Both the position numbers and the translations under genes were made by a program. This document shows positions 1 to 9,997 of a stretch of DNA of 64,000 nucleotides, piece by piece. Positions within the stretch are counted from its first letter, which is position 1. The number at the start of each line of letters is the position of its first letter. This DNA is from Saccharina japonica. Its lineage: Eukaryota > Sar > Phaeophyceae > Laminariales > Laminariaceae. The stretch spans positions 112,259-176,258 of the forward strand of contig MEHQ01002961.1 in NCBI GenBank assembly GCA_008828725.1, written 5' to 3'. The notes under the pieces are model-generated. The model ran no database searches. It was not told the DNA's origin and saw only the letters and a program-made list of their open reading frames with translations.

Positions 1-281
1 AATGCAACCAGTGCGTACGGTATGCTCTAGTAATAGAACGAGCAGTACAGCCAAACCGGAGACACAAGGACAACGATGCGAGATCGGAGCGCAGAAAGGC
101 GCCGCAAAACGATGATATACCGATACATAATAAGGTACCACATAATAGTTTCGGATTCCTCTGTTTGCGAATCGGTGCGTCCTACTACTACCACAACCAT
201 TCCCGATTTTCTTATGTCGCTGTAAATCTGAGCCCAGACTTTTTTTTTGCTCGGTTTCTTGTCATACGTTACACACGATTT

Positions 282-522
282 CGGGGGGACATAGTAAACA
301 CTAGTAAATAGGACCAAATACGGATAGTAAAAATAGGTAAATAGATATGTTTTTGTGTCTGCCGCAGGTCCTATAGGACCAAATACGGATAGTAAAAATA
401 GGTAAATATATATGTTTTTGTGTCTGCCGCAGGTCCTATAGGACCAACTACGGATAGTAAAAATACGTAAATATATATATGTTTTTGTGTCTGTCGCAGG
501 TCCCTACTGACTACGGTCCCCC
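282..522. mobile_element. M1 MITE with internal triplication
   Basis: The left end (CGGGGGGACATAGTAAA) and right end (GGTCCCCC) match the M1 termini seen across the window. Between them a unit of about 62 bp (TAGGACCAAATACGGATAG to GCAGGTCCTA) is repeated three times in direct tandem, so the element is about twice the usual 100-125 bp. No coding capacity. The internal expansion probably arose by slippage or unequal exchange after insertion. Confidence 0.75.
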
Positions 523-584
523 TTAACAGCAGTAGTATAGGTGTCCGCACTGCCCTGCTATATAGGTAATCGAGACCCCCCGCT

Positions 585-831
585 GACGCATGCTACGATA
601 GAGGTGCACCATGTTTTTCCTGAGCTCCTCACTTAAGGAGCGTCATACCTCGCCGAAAAAATGATTTTGGAGGAAACTAAAAGTGCTGCCGGATGCGAAA
701 TCTCATGACCGAAGTATACGCTAAAACATTATTCGCCACAAAAATGAAAGTCCGACGAATTTGGGTTAAGGAGCTCGATCGTTCAGAAAACGATTCAGCC
801 AAAAAGTGCTACCTCTACCGTAGCACGCGTC
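585..831. mobile_element. M5 MITE, full length (247 bp), 4-bp TSD CGCT
   Basis: Starts GACGCATGCTACGATAGAGG and ends with the inverse complement (CTCTACCGTAGCACGCGTC). CGCT flanks it on both sides (581-584 and 832-835), giving a 4-bp target-site duplication. The same element, almost the same length, is an extra insertion in copy B at about 38588-38835, which confirms the ends. It interrupts the left terminus of M11. Confidence 0.8.
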
Positions 832-902
832 CGCTTGCACGACGTGGGCGTAAAAAATCTCCTTGTGGAGGCCTTGAAAAACGCTTGGCAATGCACCGTT
901 GA

Positions 903-1190
903 CACGTGCTCTACGATAGATGTAGTATTTTTTTTGGCGGAAGCATTTTCTGAACGACGGCGCTTCTTAGCAAAAAATTCGCCGGGATTTATTTCTGTGC
1001 TGCACTATTTTTTGTTTTTGTAGACTTTGGCCATGGGATTGATTGCTCATCAGGTTCGTAGGAGTTTTATTTCCCTCAAAAATCAGTGTGCAGGCTACTG
1101 CAGGTATAGAGGTATAGAGCTCCTCAAGTGACCACCCTCATAAGGCAAAACCTTATTAACACGGTGCACCTTCACCCTAGCATGCATCCA
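903..1190. mobile_element. Diverged M5-like element inside M11
   Basis: Left end resembles GTGCTCTACGATAGATGTAG and right end resembles CACCTTCACCCTAGCATGCAT. The interior motifs TTTTCTGAACGACGG and GTATAGAGCTCCTCAAGTG are shared with other M5 copies (4310-4455, 20430-20570). Heavily diverged and non-coding. Confidence 0.45.
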
Positions 1191-1432
1191 TTAGGAGTAA
1201 CGAATTGAAAGGTTATCGACATCTTGTGGGGTTTGCTATGATATATGCATTATTCAATGTCTCCACAAGGAGTGTTTTACGCCCACGTTGTGCAAGCGGG
1301 GAGTTCCAACCACCTGGGTTGCCATGCAGGCCAGTACGGCGGAAATATGCCGGAAGGAGCGCCACGGACGACGTTCTGGAGCTGTACGACAAATGGAAGG
1401 CGCTAACGGGGAGGGTGTGCCCGATATTTATC

Positions 1433-2245
1433 CATGACCGTAGTCGTATGACCATAGACCCTCGCACCCCTACGATGCCAGGACGGAGCATGTCGGGTTT
1501 TCACGGACCAGGCAGGCATTGTTAGCACCAAGCGCGAAGCGCCGTGAGGTGTTTGGCGAGTCGCATGGAGGATGGGCGGGGTGGTCGTTTTTTTAGCAGC
1601 GACATAAAAGCTGTCAGTGGGAAACGAGGAGGGGCGGCGGGTGGAAATCTGGGGTCAATGGGGTTTGCTTCATTGTCGAGGGGGGTAGGGGGGCGGGGTG
1701 TACTCATGTCGTTCACGGCCGGAGCCGTATGGCCATAGACCCTCGCATCTCTACATTGCCGGGACGGAGCACGGGGGGAGTAGGGGGGGTGTACTCGGTA
1801 TTCATGCATGGCCGTAGTCGTATGACCATAGACCCTCGCATCCCTACAATGCGGGACGGAGCATGCCAAACTGACGCTGGGGGTAGGGGCGGGGTGTACT
1901 CATGTCATGCACGGCCATCGTATGCCCGTATATAGACCCCCGCACCACTCCGGGAGGGGGGGGGGGGTGTACTCATGTCGTGCACGGCCGTAGTCATATG
2001 ACCATAGACCCTCGCATCCCTACAATGCCGGGACGGAGCACGTTGGGTTTTCACCAACCAGGCAGACATTGCTTGCACCAAGCGCGAAGCGCCGTGAGGT
2101 ATTGGGCGAGTCGCATGGAGGGTGAGCTGCATCCTGCTAAGAACCGCCTCTGAGGCGGACTTGCATATGGACGACAGCTTCAATGAGTTAATTTAATTTC
2201 TGGTGTGGCCACTTCCGGAGACAGCAATGGGTTTTACTATGTAAC
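1433..2245 (+). repeat. R2 repeat array (five heads, last one full length)
   Basis: The core GTAGTCGTATGACCATAGACC with CTCGCATCCCTAC recurs near 1437, 1718, 1807, 1911 and 1986. Several heads are preceded by G-rich tracts followed by TGTACTCATGTC. The last unit (about 1960-2240) is the fullest: head, CGGGACGGAGCA, GGTTTTCACCRACCAGGCAG, CACCAAGCGCGAAGCGCCGTG, then GGCGGACTTGCATATGGA and GGTGTGGCCACTTCC. Other copies, some on the minus strand, lie near 25.2, 30.7, 34.8, 53.5 and 55.6 kb. No inverted termini or polymerase III boxes were recognised, so its class is unknown. Confidence 0.7.
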
Positions 2246-3490
2246 TGCCTCGCGGATGCCTTACCATATTAACACTACGCTGATATGGAACATTCCCCCT
2301 GTGCAGAGCAAAGGTTTTCCCACCCGCACAAATGAATCTACTTCGACCGCCAGCTTGGTACCGCCTCAAAACAAACAAACAAAAGAAACGGCCACCCTGG
2401 TTGTCTAGCTCACGCGCGAGTGGCGTTGTTTTACAGCGTCGTTTGCCAACCGTACGCCAACCCAACCCTAAATTATATCATACATTTATTAGGCGGTGTC
2501 GAAGTCCGGGGTGGCGGTCGGGGCCTGGTGAGATCGGGACCTTAAGGAAAGGAAGCAGCGTGTTTTATGGGAAGCTCCGGATGAACGAACTGCAAGGGTG
2601 AGGGGGGGGAGTAGGGCTCAGCGGCTCAGAGGTGGTAAAGGAACGGCTCAGGCGTTGTTACATATGTGCGAAACGGAGCTACCCCGGAGCGGGTGGCGAT
2701 ATCGCCTATGATACAAGTATATACCATAAGTGTTTGGAGTCGGAATTTGGGGGGGGGGGAGGGGGAGTACGTACTCATTCGTTGCTTGCCTCAGTACCTT
2801 GACAATTGACCACGAATCCCTTTTGAGACGGAGCACGGGGGGCGGGGGAAACGGATAAAAGCAAGTTGGTTGTGCGTGGAGGCGAAAAGATGGGAGATGC
2901 GGGACTGATAGTATTGGAGGATATACAATACATGAAGGAATACCTACCTGTGGTACTGATTAAGAGTATCATAAGTAAGGCTCCGGGTAAGAGCGGCGTC
3001 CTGATGGGAGTGTAGGCGACTCTTTGCGTCTGTTGGCAACATAGATGGATGGTTTAGTCGCAGTTTCGACGGGGGCATGTGTGGAGAGGGGCACGGCACG
3101 CGGGGAGAGGGAGTAAATGCCCCCCCCCCCTTGCCACTCTGAGACAGAGGGCTTACTAATGCCAGCAAGTATTTCGCGAAGCAGAGACCCCGAGCGTAGG
3201 CAAGGAAATATTGTTTGATAGACCTGGTATTGACGGGTGTGGCTACGAGAAAACATGCAGTGATATATTATATTACCGGTATATATCATATAATATGTGT
3301 ATATGATATGTAGAGACTGTAGAGGACAGACAACATATTCCAGTACCAGTACAGTCTACGATGCCGGTAATGCTGAACCAATGCAGGGACCCATCATTGT
3401 ATCATACATATAAGGGAAGAAGAATACGCGCGAGAAGAAACAGTTACTCACTACGAGTACGGATACAGGAAAGAGAGCAAGTAGTATCAC
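2246..3490. other. Gene-free stretch without an assigned repeat
   Basis: Short overlapping open frames on both strands, none protein-like. Holds G-runs near 2600 and 2750, the latter followed by an R2-like GTACTCATTCG, a C-run at 3120-3130, and an AT-rich imperfect palindrome near 3260-3310. Nothing else recognised. Confidence 0.5.
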
Positions 3491-3496
3491 ATAAAG

Positions 3497-3666
3497 TACC
3501 GGCCCGCTCATAGAAAAACAGAAATCGGGCTTAGGCTGACTTTCTTATTTTGGTAAAGGGGCGTGTCCCACACTAACTTCAGTATAATAGCTGTCGACTT
3601 TCTTATTTCCCCCGTAATGTTTAGGCTGAGTTTCTTGTAGGGCACTTTGTTATGATAGGGCCGGTA
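3497..3666. mobile_element. M4 MITE (~170 bp)
   Basis: TACCGGCCCGCTCATAG at the left and the inverse complement of TACCGGCCCTATCATAAC at the right. Interior blocks are GGCTTAGGCTGACTTTCTTA, CACACTAACTTCAGTATAAT and TAGGCTGAGTTTCTTGT. Other copies at 8965-9133 (opposite orientation), 20253-20425 and 38521-38941. The interior resembles M3, so the two families are probably related. Confidence 0.75.
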
Positions 3667-3822
3667 GTGTAATACATAAACCAGGCACGACAAGCAGTAG
3701 TATCGGCCCTTTCGTATAACAAGGAAACACAAAATTTCAAGAAATCTACAAGTAGTACGTAGCCTACGTAAATAATTGTTTTTCAAAGAGCCTCAGTTTC
3801 TTACGAGGGGGTTTCTTATGAG

Positions 3823-3925
3823 GACGCGTGTTACGATAGAGGTATACCTTATTTTGGCTGATTTTTTTTTTTTCTGAATGACGGGGCTCCTCATCCAGCC
3901 AAAAAAAGGTATACCTTATGTTGTC
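3823..3925. mobile_element. M5 fragment
   Basis: Begins GACGCGTGTTACGATAGAGG and runs through TTTTTTCTGAATGACGGGGC, but no matching right terminus is visible. Probably a truncated M5. Confidence 0.45.
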
Positions 3926-3966
3926 AATTGACAACCCAAACTCGTCGGAATACGATTCTTGTACAG

Positions 3967-4271
3967 CACAGGACACCTGATAAGAAACAGGAAATAGGGT
4001 CCAGGCTGGATTTCTTATTTGAGAGAGAGGGTGCTTTCTGCACTAATTTCAAGACAACGAGTCCCGAATTTCCTACTTCCCTCTGAATCTCAGCCTGGCA
4101 ACGAGTCCCGAATTTCCTATTTTCCTCTGAATCTCCAGCCTGGCGACGAGTCCCGAATTTCCTATTTTCCTCTGAATCTCCAGCCTGGCGACGAGTCCCG
4201 AATTTTCTATTTTCCTCTGAATCTCAGCCTGGGTTTCTTATTTGTCTGTTTCTTGTTAGGTGTCCTGTACT
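3967..4271. mobile_element. M3 MITE with triplicated internal 45-bp unit
   Basis: Termini ACAGGACACCTGATAAGAAA and its inverse complement at GTTAGGTGTCCTGT. The interior segment CCTCTGAATCTCCAGCCTGG plus CGACGAGTCCCGAATTTCC is present three to four times in tandem (about 4075-4230), and only the fullest units are near-identical. A 142-residue open frame across it only reflects the repeat and is not treated as a gene. Confidence 0.75.
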
Positions 4272-4309
4272 GCATTGGAGGATGTTTGAATTTGACACTA
4301 CTTAGCGTG

Positions 4310-4455
4310 CGGGATGGTTCATCGGGCACGAGCACTTTTTATTCCCTTCAAAATCAGTGTTTAGACTACTGCAGGTATCGAGGCATGGAGCTCCTCAAGT
4401 GCGGAGCTTCAGAAAACATATATATGGTGCACACTCTACCGCCGTAGCATGAGTC
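4310..4455. mobile_element. M5 right-half fragment
   Basis: Shares GGGCACGAGCACTTTTTAT, GGAGCTCCTCAAGTG and a terminal ACTCTACCGCCGTAGCATGAG with M5 relatives near 1100-1190 and 20430-20570. Left terminus missing. Confidence 0.45.
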
Positions 4456-4609
4456 TGAGCGCGCGCCCTCTGTATTAATGTATCAATAATAGTACTTCTA
4501 CAGGAAGAAGAGCAGAAACTACTTTGTCGTCGTAGCGGCGGCTACTTTTCGTCCGCGTACCTGTATGACAACTTGTGCGTACAGTACAGGCACAACTACT
4601 AGGTAATAA

Positions 4610-4770
4610 TAAAGAGGCTAATAAGAAAGCCAGGCTGGGATTTAGAGGGAAAAAATGAATTCGGGAGTCGTTATCTTGAAATTAGTGTAGAAAGCACCCT
4701 CTTTCAAGATAAGAAATCCAGCCTGGACAAGAGTTTCTGTTTCTTATTATTTGTGGGTGTCCTGTATTAG
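4610..4770. mobile_element. M3 fragment
   Basis: Contains TAATAAGAAAGCCAGGCTGG, GGGAGTCGTTATCTTGAAAT and the right terminus GGGTGTCCTGTA. The left terminal inverted repeat is lacking. Confidence 0.6.
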
Positions 4771-5019
4771 TGCTACTGCCTGTGCGTAAATATGTGATAC
4801 TCTATAATATGCAATACTCTGAATATGAAGTGACGTTGTGCATTCAAGTAGGTACGGTTATTTAGCATATACATATTCATATGATACGAGCCAGGTACAG
4901 CAGTGCAGCAGTACAAAAGTAGTAGTAAAGCAGTACTAGTAGTGTGGTACATGATACCTGGTACCCTATCTAGCACGACCCTCGATCCTACAGGTAGCAC
5001 AGCATAGCATACACTTGCT

Positions 5020-5180
5020 TGTTGTGTGTGTTCTTCACATTAAACCTTCCTTTCTACCCGTCGACATCCAGCACACCCAGTGTCCGTGCCGATTCGTCAT
5101 CCTAAAAAGGTACCAGTTCTGTGGTCACAAAACTACGACACAGAGATACTACGCTCAGTGCAGTAAGCAGAGCAGACACT
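5020..5180 (+). repeat. R1 repeat, head portion
   Basis: Reads TGTGTGTGTTCTTCACATTA, then CCGTCGACATCCAGCACACC, then GGTCACAAAACTACGACACA. This is the commonest repeat of the window (about 20 full or partial copies). The A-rich tail end is missing in this copy. Confidence 0.7.
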
Positions 5181-5469
5181 TGTACCCTACCCGCACCCAT
5201 CCGTCTTCCCTGTCGTCTGTACTCAAAAACAAACGGAACACTTTTATGAGTGAGTCGTACCTCTATGATAATATGAGTACCACAACAACGAGCAGCACCA
5301 CCAGCAGTAGTATGCGGTACTTTTCACCCAGAAGAGGATAATCGCCGGAAAAGGAAGCAGGGGGTATTCTTAGATCCACGCGTTGTTCGTTCACAACTAC
5401 TATGGTATGATGCATGACAGCAGCAGTGCTATACGAACCGAAAATACTGCACCCGTAGCTCAGCAAGCA

Positions 5470-7183
5470 GAACGGGGTAGATTCTCCCCCCCCGAGTAGG
5501 ATCGCGAGTCTCGAGTGCCTCTGTCACAGATCAAGATCGACACAAAACGACCTCCGTCTGGCAGCTTGTTCAAACTTGCAAACAAACCGCACTGCTGCTT
5601 CTTTGTTCGACTGATGGGATGACTGCAAAGCAGAGAGAGAGAGGATTGCGCAAAATTCAGATATAAGATACGCGGACGGATATTTCAAGCTCTGCCTAAA
5701 GCACCGACGACCAGTTGCTCCGTCCGATGACTACCCGGACAACAGACAGCAACAAGCTTCCTGTGTTCGTCATGTCCATACCATCATCATACTGGTATCA
5801 CACATGCTGTGGTGCTGCTGTGGTGCTGCTATGGTACAGGGGGCAGGGGGCAGTGCTGCTTTTTACAGAGACAGACACTCCACTCCCCCTGCCGCCTGTA
5901 AAATGTTCTATGTACGATTCTACGATAAAGATCTACGATTCTACGATAAAGATCTACGATTCTAGAAATCGACCGGAATTATTCTAGGCTCTGATTGGCT
6001 AAACATGACAGTCTCGAGTCTTCGACTATAGTAGATCTCACATCTTGCATGTACTTCTGGCGCAGAGAGCAAATTTAAATTCGTTCGAATGGACGAGACG
6101 TAAACCAAATTTCAAGCAAACGTGTCAGAAATGCGAGACGGCTCGTCCAAGGGTCGCTGTCACGCTGAGCCCCGTCGACGTTTCGACCTTCGCCACCTGT
6201 GAAACGTGGTTGCGTTGCCGTGAACTCTAACGAAGCCGCACGGCCCGGCCCGTCTGCCGTACGCGTATGCACACAGCACAATTTTTAGAAATACGCAAAC
6301 AAAACAAAATATGAAAACAGAGACACCCAAGAACGAACAGCCCGCTTACGTTTGCACAGAGAACTTGCGAACCAACCTCTGCGTGTGCGTGCGCTCGTGA
6401 ATATACCTCTCTCTCTCTGCTTCCTCCTGCTGCTGCTGTGCTGTGGCTGTACGGACGCAATATACGTGCGGCAGCCCGATCCTGACCACCTCACCACGTC
6501 CGCAGCAGGTATGATAACGGGGGGCTTATATAGCGAAGCGCCCGCACGACAACTCCGATACCCTATCGAGCGCTGTTCCTAGAGCCTCTCGCGCCGCGAA
6601 GGCTATAACCCATCACAGAACGTCTAGACGAAGCGTGATAGTACGTACACGATGTCTGTGTACAGGCAAGAGGAAAGGCTAAAAATTGAGCTTTTCTGTT
6701 CATTTTGGAAAAAATATTCCGTGAATTGACTTGTTTGTGTTGTTCGGCAGTGCTGATGATGGTTGGCGGCCGATGTATCGTGCGTTTGCGCAGGGCAGGG
6801 GGAGGGGGGAGGGGGAGGGGCGGGTCTGGCAAGCAGCCCCCCGGTATTTTGCTTGCCCCCACGCTTTATATGTATATCGTTGGAGGTCCGCTTGCCAGAG
6901 ATTCTTGTTCCTCGTTCCGTCAAAAAAAAAAGGGTCTCCGTGTCTCCAGTCTCCACGGATCGACAAAATTATTAGCAAAAACAGAAGCAACGCCCACAGC
7001 AGCAGTACAGAGAGGTGATCAGACACAGCAGCACTCCACTGCTTGCTGCGCTGCTTCGCTGCTGGCTGCTGGTGTTGCACTAAAAAAACAGCCGCATCAT
7101 CAGATAGAGCAGGCCTGTGCCACGCCACCCCGAGACCCCCCCCCCCAGCTCAACTCAAACCAGCGCTGCTGTGTGCGAGCATC
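5470..7183 (+). other. Repeat-free, GC-richer island upstream of candidate exon
   Basis: None of the M, R or S1 families is recognised here, unlike the rest of the window. It holds a 22-bp direct repeat (CTACGATAAAGATCTACGAT, about 5917-5960), CT-rich and CAG-rich patches and a TATATA element near 6525. Probably 5' flank and untranslated leader of the gene suggested by the frame at 7184. Upstream exons cannot be excluded. Confidence 0.35.
6525..6534 (+). promoter_or_regulatory. Possible TATA box (CTTATATAGC)
   Basis: A good TATA-like match followed by GC-rich DNA, in the repeat-free island and upstream of the candidate exon at 7184. Distance to the ATG (about 650 bp) would need a long or spliced leader. 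A second, weaker one (CTTTATATGTATA) lies near 6863. Confidence 0.25.
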
Positions 7184-7849
7184 ATGGCGCCGTCTAGCTA
7201 TGCCGCGCGTAGGAATTCCTGGCCGTTCTTTCTGTTCGGCAAGCGCAAGAGAAAGGGGGTGCCGGTGCACGTCCATGACACCAATCTCGGGACCGACCTG
7301 CTGTCGCCCGCTGGGCCCGGCAGCGGCATCGAAAATCCGACCGCAGTGTTTCTATGCCAGCAACAAGGGGGCAAACCTCACAAGGTTGATAATGAAATCA
7401 CACTGCTACCGCCACCACCACGACGTGCCGCCTCGGAAGGTGCGCTAGGAGCATCATCAACGCCGGCCGACATCGTAAAGCCGCCGCCACAGCAGGCGAA
7501 GCAGCTGCAGCAGCAGACGAAGCTGGCGGCGAGTTCGGCGGCGGCGCATCCTCCACAAAGCGTAGACCCGGCGTTCTGTACGATCCGTCCCCAGAAACCT
7601 CCGGCCGGAGGACAGCAGCCTTTTGGTGGTGGTGGTGGGGGTGCTGTAGTCGGGGAGAAGGGTGGAGGAGGCTACGTGAAAGGGCGGATGCTGCAGGTTC
7701 TGGGGGGCGAGGCTGCTACGAGCGACGGGAGGCGGAGCAGCAGCAGCTTGAGGGAGCGGCAAGAGGAGCACCGGCGGCAGCAGCGTCAGCAGCAGCAGCT
7801 TGCGTCGAGCAACAGCAATACCAGGTGCCACCATTATTTATGCGTGTGA
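7184..7849 (+). CDS. Candidate low-complexity protein or first exon, function unknown
   Basis: An ATG in favourable context (A at -3, G at +4) opens a 221-residue frame, part of a longer open frame from 7043. The sequence looks protein-like: a basic/aromatic start (RRNSWPFFLFGKRKRKG), then Pro-, Gln-, Ala- and Gly-rich stretches (PPPPRR, QLQQQTK, FGGGGGG) and a charged Gln-rich end (RERQEEHRRQQRQQQQ). No known domain, signal peptide or membrane segment is recognised. The last residues (NTRCHHYLCV) follow a possible splice donor, CAG/GTGCCA at 7824/7825, so it may be exon 1 with the true end elsewhere. It could also be a non-coding CAG-rich tract. No copy of it exists elsewhere in the window. 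Confidence 0.35.
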   Translation: MAPSSYAARRNSWPFFLFGKRKRKGVPVHVHDTNLGTDLLSPAGPGSGIENPTAVFLCQQQGGKPHKVDNEITLLPPPPRRAASEGALGASSTPADIVKPPPQQAKQLQQQTKLAASSAAAHPPQSVDPAFCTIRPQKPPAGGQQPFGGGGGGAVVGEKGGGGYVKGRMLQVLGGEAATSDGRRSSSSLRERQEEHRRQQRQQQQLASSNSNTRCHHYLCV

Positions 7850-8507
7850 TTTTGGATTATTACGTAGCATTTGAGTCGTTGTTGATGTATTGTTGGTATG
7901 TTATGTAGCAGCAGCAGTACTATTAATAGTGTATCGATACTACCCTGTGCTGTCCTCTATAGGGTATATACAAATGGAAGAACACACACTACGAGTACTT
8001 ATACATACTTGTAAGACTGATAGACCTCTGTTGTGGGCATAGAGCACTGATGCCTCAAGTACCCCAATACGGATACAGACCCCGCTAGTGCTATTAGCTG
8101 CTGTATGACCCCGCAGGGCTGGTCTGTGCGCTGTGTCAGCGTAGCAGGCACAACAGCAGCAGCAGTATTCGAGTAGAGAGTCGTAGACATAACCATATAC
8201 TTCGTATACCACAGGTACGATACAGCTCCTAGAGCAAGGAACCGCACGTAAAACGTCCCTCCCTGTAGATATGCGTACCACGTGCATGCTGTGTATACAA
8301 GCAGCAGCGCTCACCTACTCACGTTATCCTATATATTATCTGACCATATCTCTCTTTCAACACGTGGACGTCGTGTCTGTCGTACCCCGTACGATGAACA
8401 TGGCATTTGCATTGTCCATCTACTCTGCTTTTCTACTCGTATATAGCAACGATGCAGTTTCTCTTGTGTCGTAGTTTTGCGACCACAGAGAGCTTGTACC
8501 TCTCTTG

Positions 8508-8613
8508 CGGGGGACCTATAGTAAATAGGTCCCACGGTAGACACAAAAACCTATATATTTTCCTCTTTTTGCTAGCAATATTTCGTCCTATTTACTGTAT
8601 CATAGGTCTCCCG
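8508..8613. mobile_element. M1 MITE inserted in R1
   Basis: CGGGGGACCTATAGTAAATA at the left and the inverse (CATAGGTCTCCCG) at the right, with the interior AAAAACCTATATATTTTCC typical of M1. It splits an R1 copy after CTTGTACCTCTCT. Confidence 0.75.
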
Positions 8614-8655
8614 TAGTAGGAGGATTGAAGAATCGGCACGGACACTGGGTGTGCG

Positions 8656-8754
8656 TAACCCTTTTAGGACTGCAGTCCCATTTGGGGACAAACCATTCAA
8701 ATTCTAAGTAATTTGTCCGCAAAACGGGACTCCAGTCCTATACGAGAGGGTTAA
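8656..8754. mobile_element. M2a piggyBac-like MITE
   Basis: TAACCCTTTTAGGACTGCAG on the left, inverse complement ending AGAGGGTTAA on the right, foldback interior around ATTCTAAGTAATTTGTCC. The expected TTAA is intact on the right and degraded to GTAA on the left. Confidence 0.75.
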
Positions 8755-8964
8755 TAGTAGGAGGATTGAAGAATCGGCACGGACACTGGGTGTGCTGCAT
8801 GCTGCATGTCGAGGCGTGGAAAGAACGGTTCGATGCGAGCAACACACACCCATCCTTTCCCAGTTACACTTTCCACTCGTAAATAGCAACGACGTCGGCC
8901 AATCGTGTTTGTCCTCGGGGAGGGCAACACGCAACATACAACACATAAATCCGCTCGTATACAC

Positions 8965-9133
8965 TACCGGCCCTCCCATAAGAAAGTGCCCCACAAGAAA
9001 CTCAGCCTAAAGATTACGGGGGGAATAAGAAAGTCGACAGCTATTATACTGAAGTTAGTGTGGGACACACCCCTTTCTCAAATAAGAAAGTCAGCCTAAG
9101 CCCGATTTCTGGTTTCTTATGAGCGGGCCGGTA
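8965..9133. mobile_element. M4 MITE (reverse orientation)
   Basis: TACCGGCCCTCCCATAAGAA at the left and its near-inverse TTATGAGCGGGCCGGTA at the right. The interior CAGCCTAAAGATTACGGGGG and GTCGACAGCTATTATACTG is the inverse of the other M4 copies. Confidence 0.75.
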
Positions 9134-9212
9134 CTCTGTCTACGATACCAGCTGGTATATACTGCCAGAATGTCCCCCTATCCCCCTACGATGTCACACC
9201 GCCACAAACGTC

Positions 9213-9293
9213 TACCACTCTGTCCCGAAATATAAGCCCCTTGTGTACATAAATATTCAATTAAAAGTGCTTATATTTCGGGACATAGTGGTA
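9213..9293. mobile_element. M7 Stowaway-like MITE (81 bp)
   Basis: TA-CCACTCTGTCCCGAAATATA and the inverse TATATTTCGGGACATAGTGG-TA make up nearly the whole element. TA at both ends and the resemblance to plant Stowaway termini (family knowledge) point to Tc1/mariner-type mobilisation. Other copies at 15355-15436, 24707-24789 and 43291-43373. Confidence 0.7.
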
Positions 9294-9344
9294 CGTATAA
9301 GCGGTGTATTATATGGGTGGTCGCGTGGTTCCCACTATTATTGC

Positions 9345-9441
9345 AAGGGGCCATAGTAAATAGGACCAAATAATAGTAGTAAAAAACGGGAATATACTGG
9401 TTTTTGTATACAACGTAGGTTCTGTTTACTATGCCTCCTCG
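9345..9441. mobile_element. M1 MITE
   Basis: AAGGGGCCATAGTAAATAGG at the left, TTTACTATGCCTCCTCG at the right, and AT-rich interior with GGTTTTTGTATACAACGTAG. Diverged but complete. Confidence 0.65.
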
Positions 9442-9639
9442 TAGTGTGTATCTGGTACCTGGTATTATGTAACTCATGTATGGTATATATGTACCAGAGG
9501 TATGTGATAAGTGATAAGAGCAGTACATCAGTACTCGTAGTATGCCCACGAATGAGAAATAGGCTATATACGCTTTTGACTTGATTGTAGTTGGTAGACC
9601 AGAAAAGCGAGGAGTGCGATGTTTTGATCAAGTAGGCAC

Positions 9640-9745
9640 CTCTCCAGGATTAGGAATCAGGACAGACACTGGGTGCACTGATGTAGTTGGATATCTAGAA
9701 AGAACGAGTTTAATGTGAAGACAACACACACACTGCTGTTGAGCT
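9640..9745 (-). repeat. R1 fragment
   Basis: Reverse R1 with GACAGACACTGGGTGCACTG and AGTTTAATGTGAAGACAACA. Only the head half is present and it is diverged. Confidence 0.55.
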
Positions 9746-9997
9746 GGTAGAATACTAAAAATACTATTATCAGGCTCGTATATATATTTTTTTAATATAC
9801 TCTGTTTTAAGGAGTTTAAGCAGTATCGTCATGGGTAAGGCGAGTGTGGCAAAGCTCCTTTATCCTTTATCAATTTTTGGGCTGCACTGACTACTGTATA
9901 GCTAACACAAACGGACTGCAGTCCCCCTTGAAAGGGATTGATCACGTTGCAGCTCGGACACAAGCGCTACGCCGGCAGCTCGGGCTGCCTCATACAG

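Larger units (their letters stand above)
578..1302. mobile_element. M11 inverted-repeat element hosting two M5 insertions
   Basis: CCCCGCT at 578-584, continuing as CGCTTGCACGACGTGGG from 832, is matched by the inverse complement of about 1250-1302 (TTTTACGCCCACGTTGTGC then AAGCGGGG). The terminal inverted repeats are about 50 bp with a few mismatches. The left terminus is split by the M5 copy at 585-831, and a second diverged M5-like copy lies inside at about 903-1190. No open frame of note. Superfamily not assigned because the flanking duplication is unclear. Confidence 0.55.
8330..8800 (-). repeat. R1 repeat (minus) interrupted by M1 and M2
   Basis: R1 sequence in reverse (GTCGTGTCTGTCGTACCCC, GTGTCGTAGTTTTGCGACCA) is broken at 8508 by an M1 copy and resumes as AGGATTGAAGAATCGGCACG. 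It is broken again by an M2 copy. The 41 bp around that motif are duplicated on both sides of M2 (8614-8654 and 8755-8795). Confidence 0.7.

Noticed and set aside
4019..4447. A 142-codon frame with internal peptide repeats.
   Set aside because: It is the triplicated interior of an M3 MITE plus M5 sequence.
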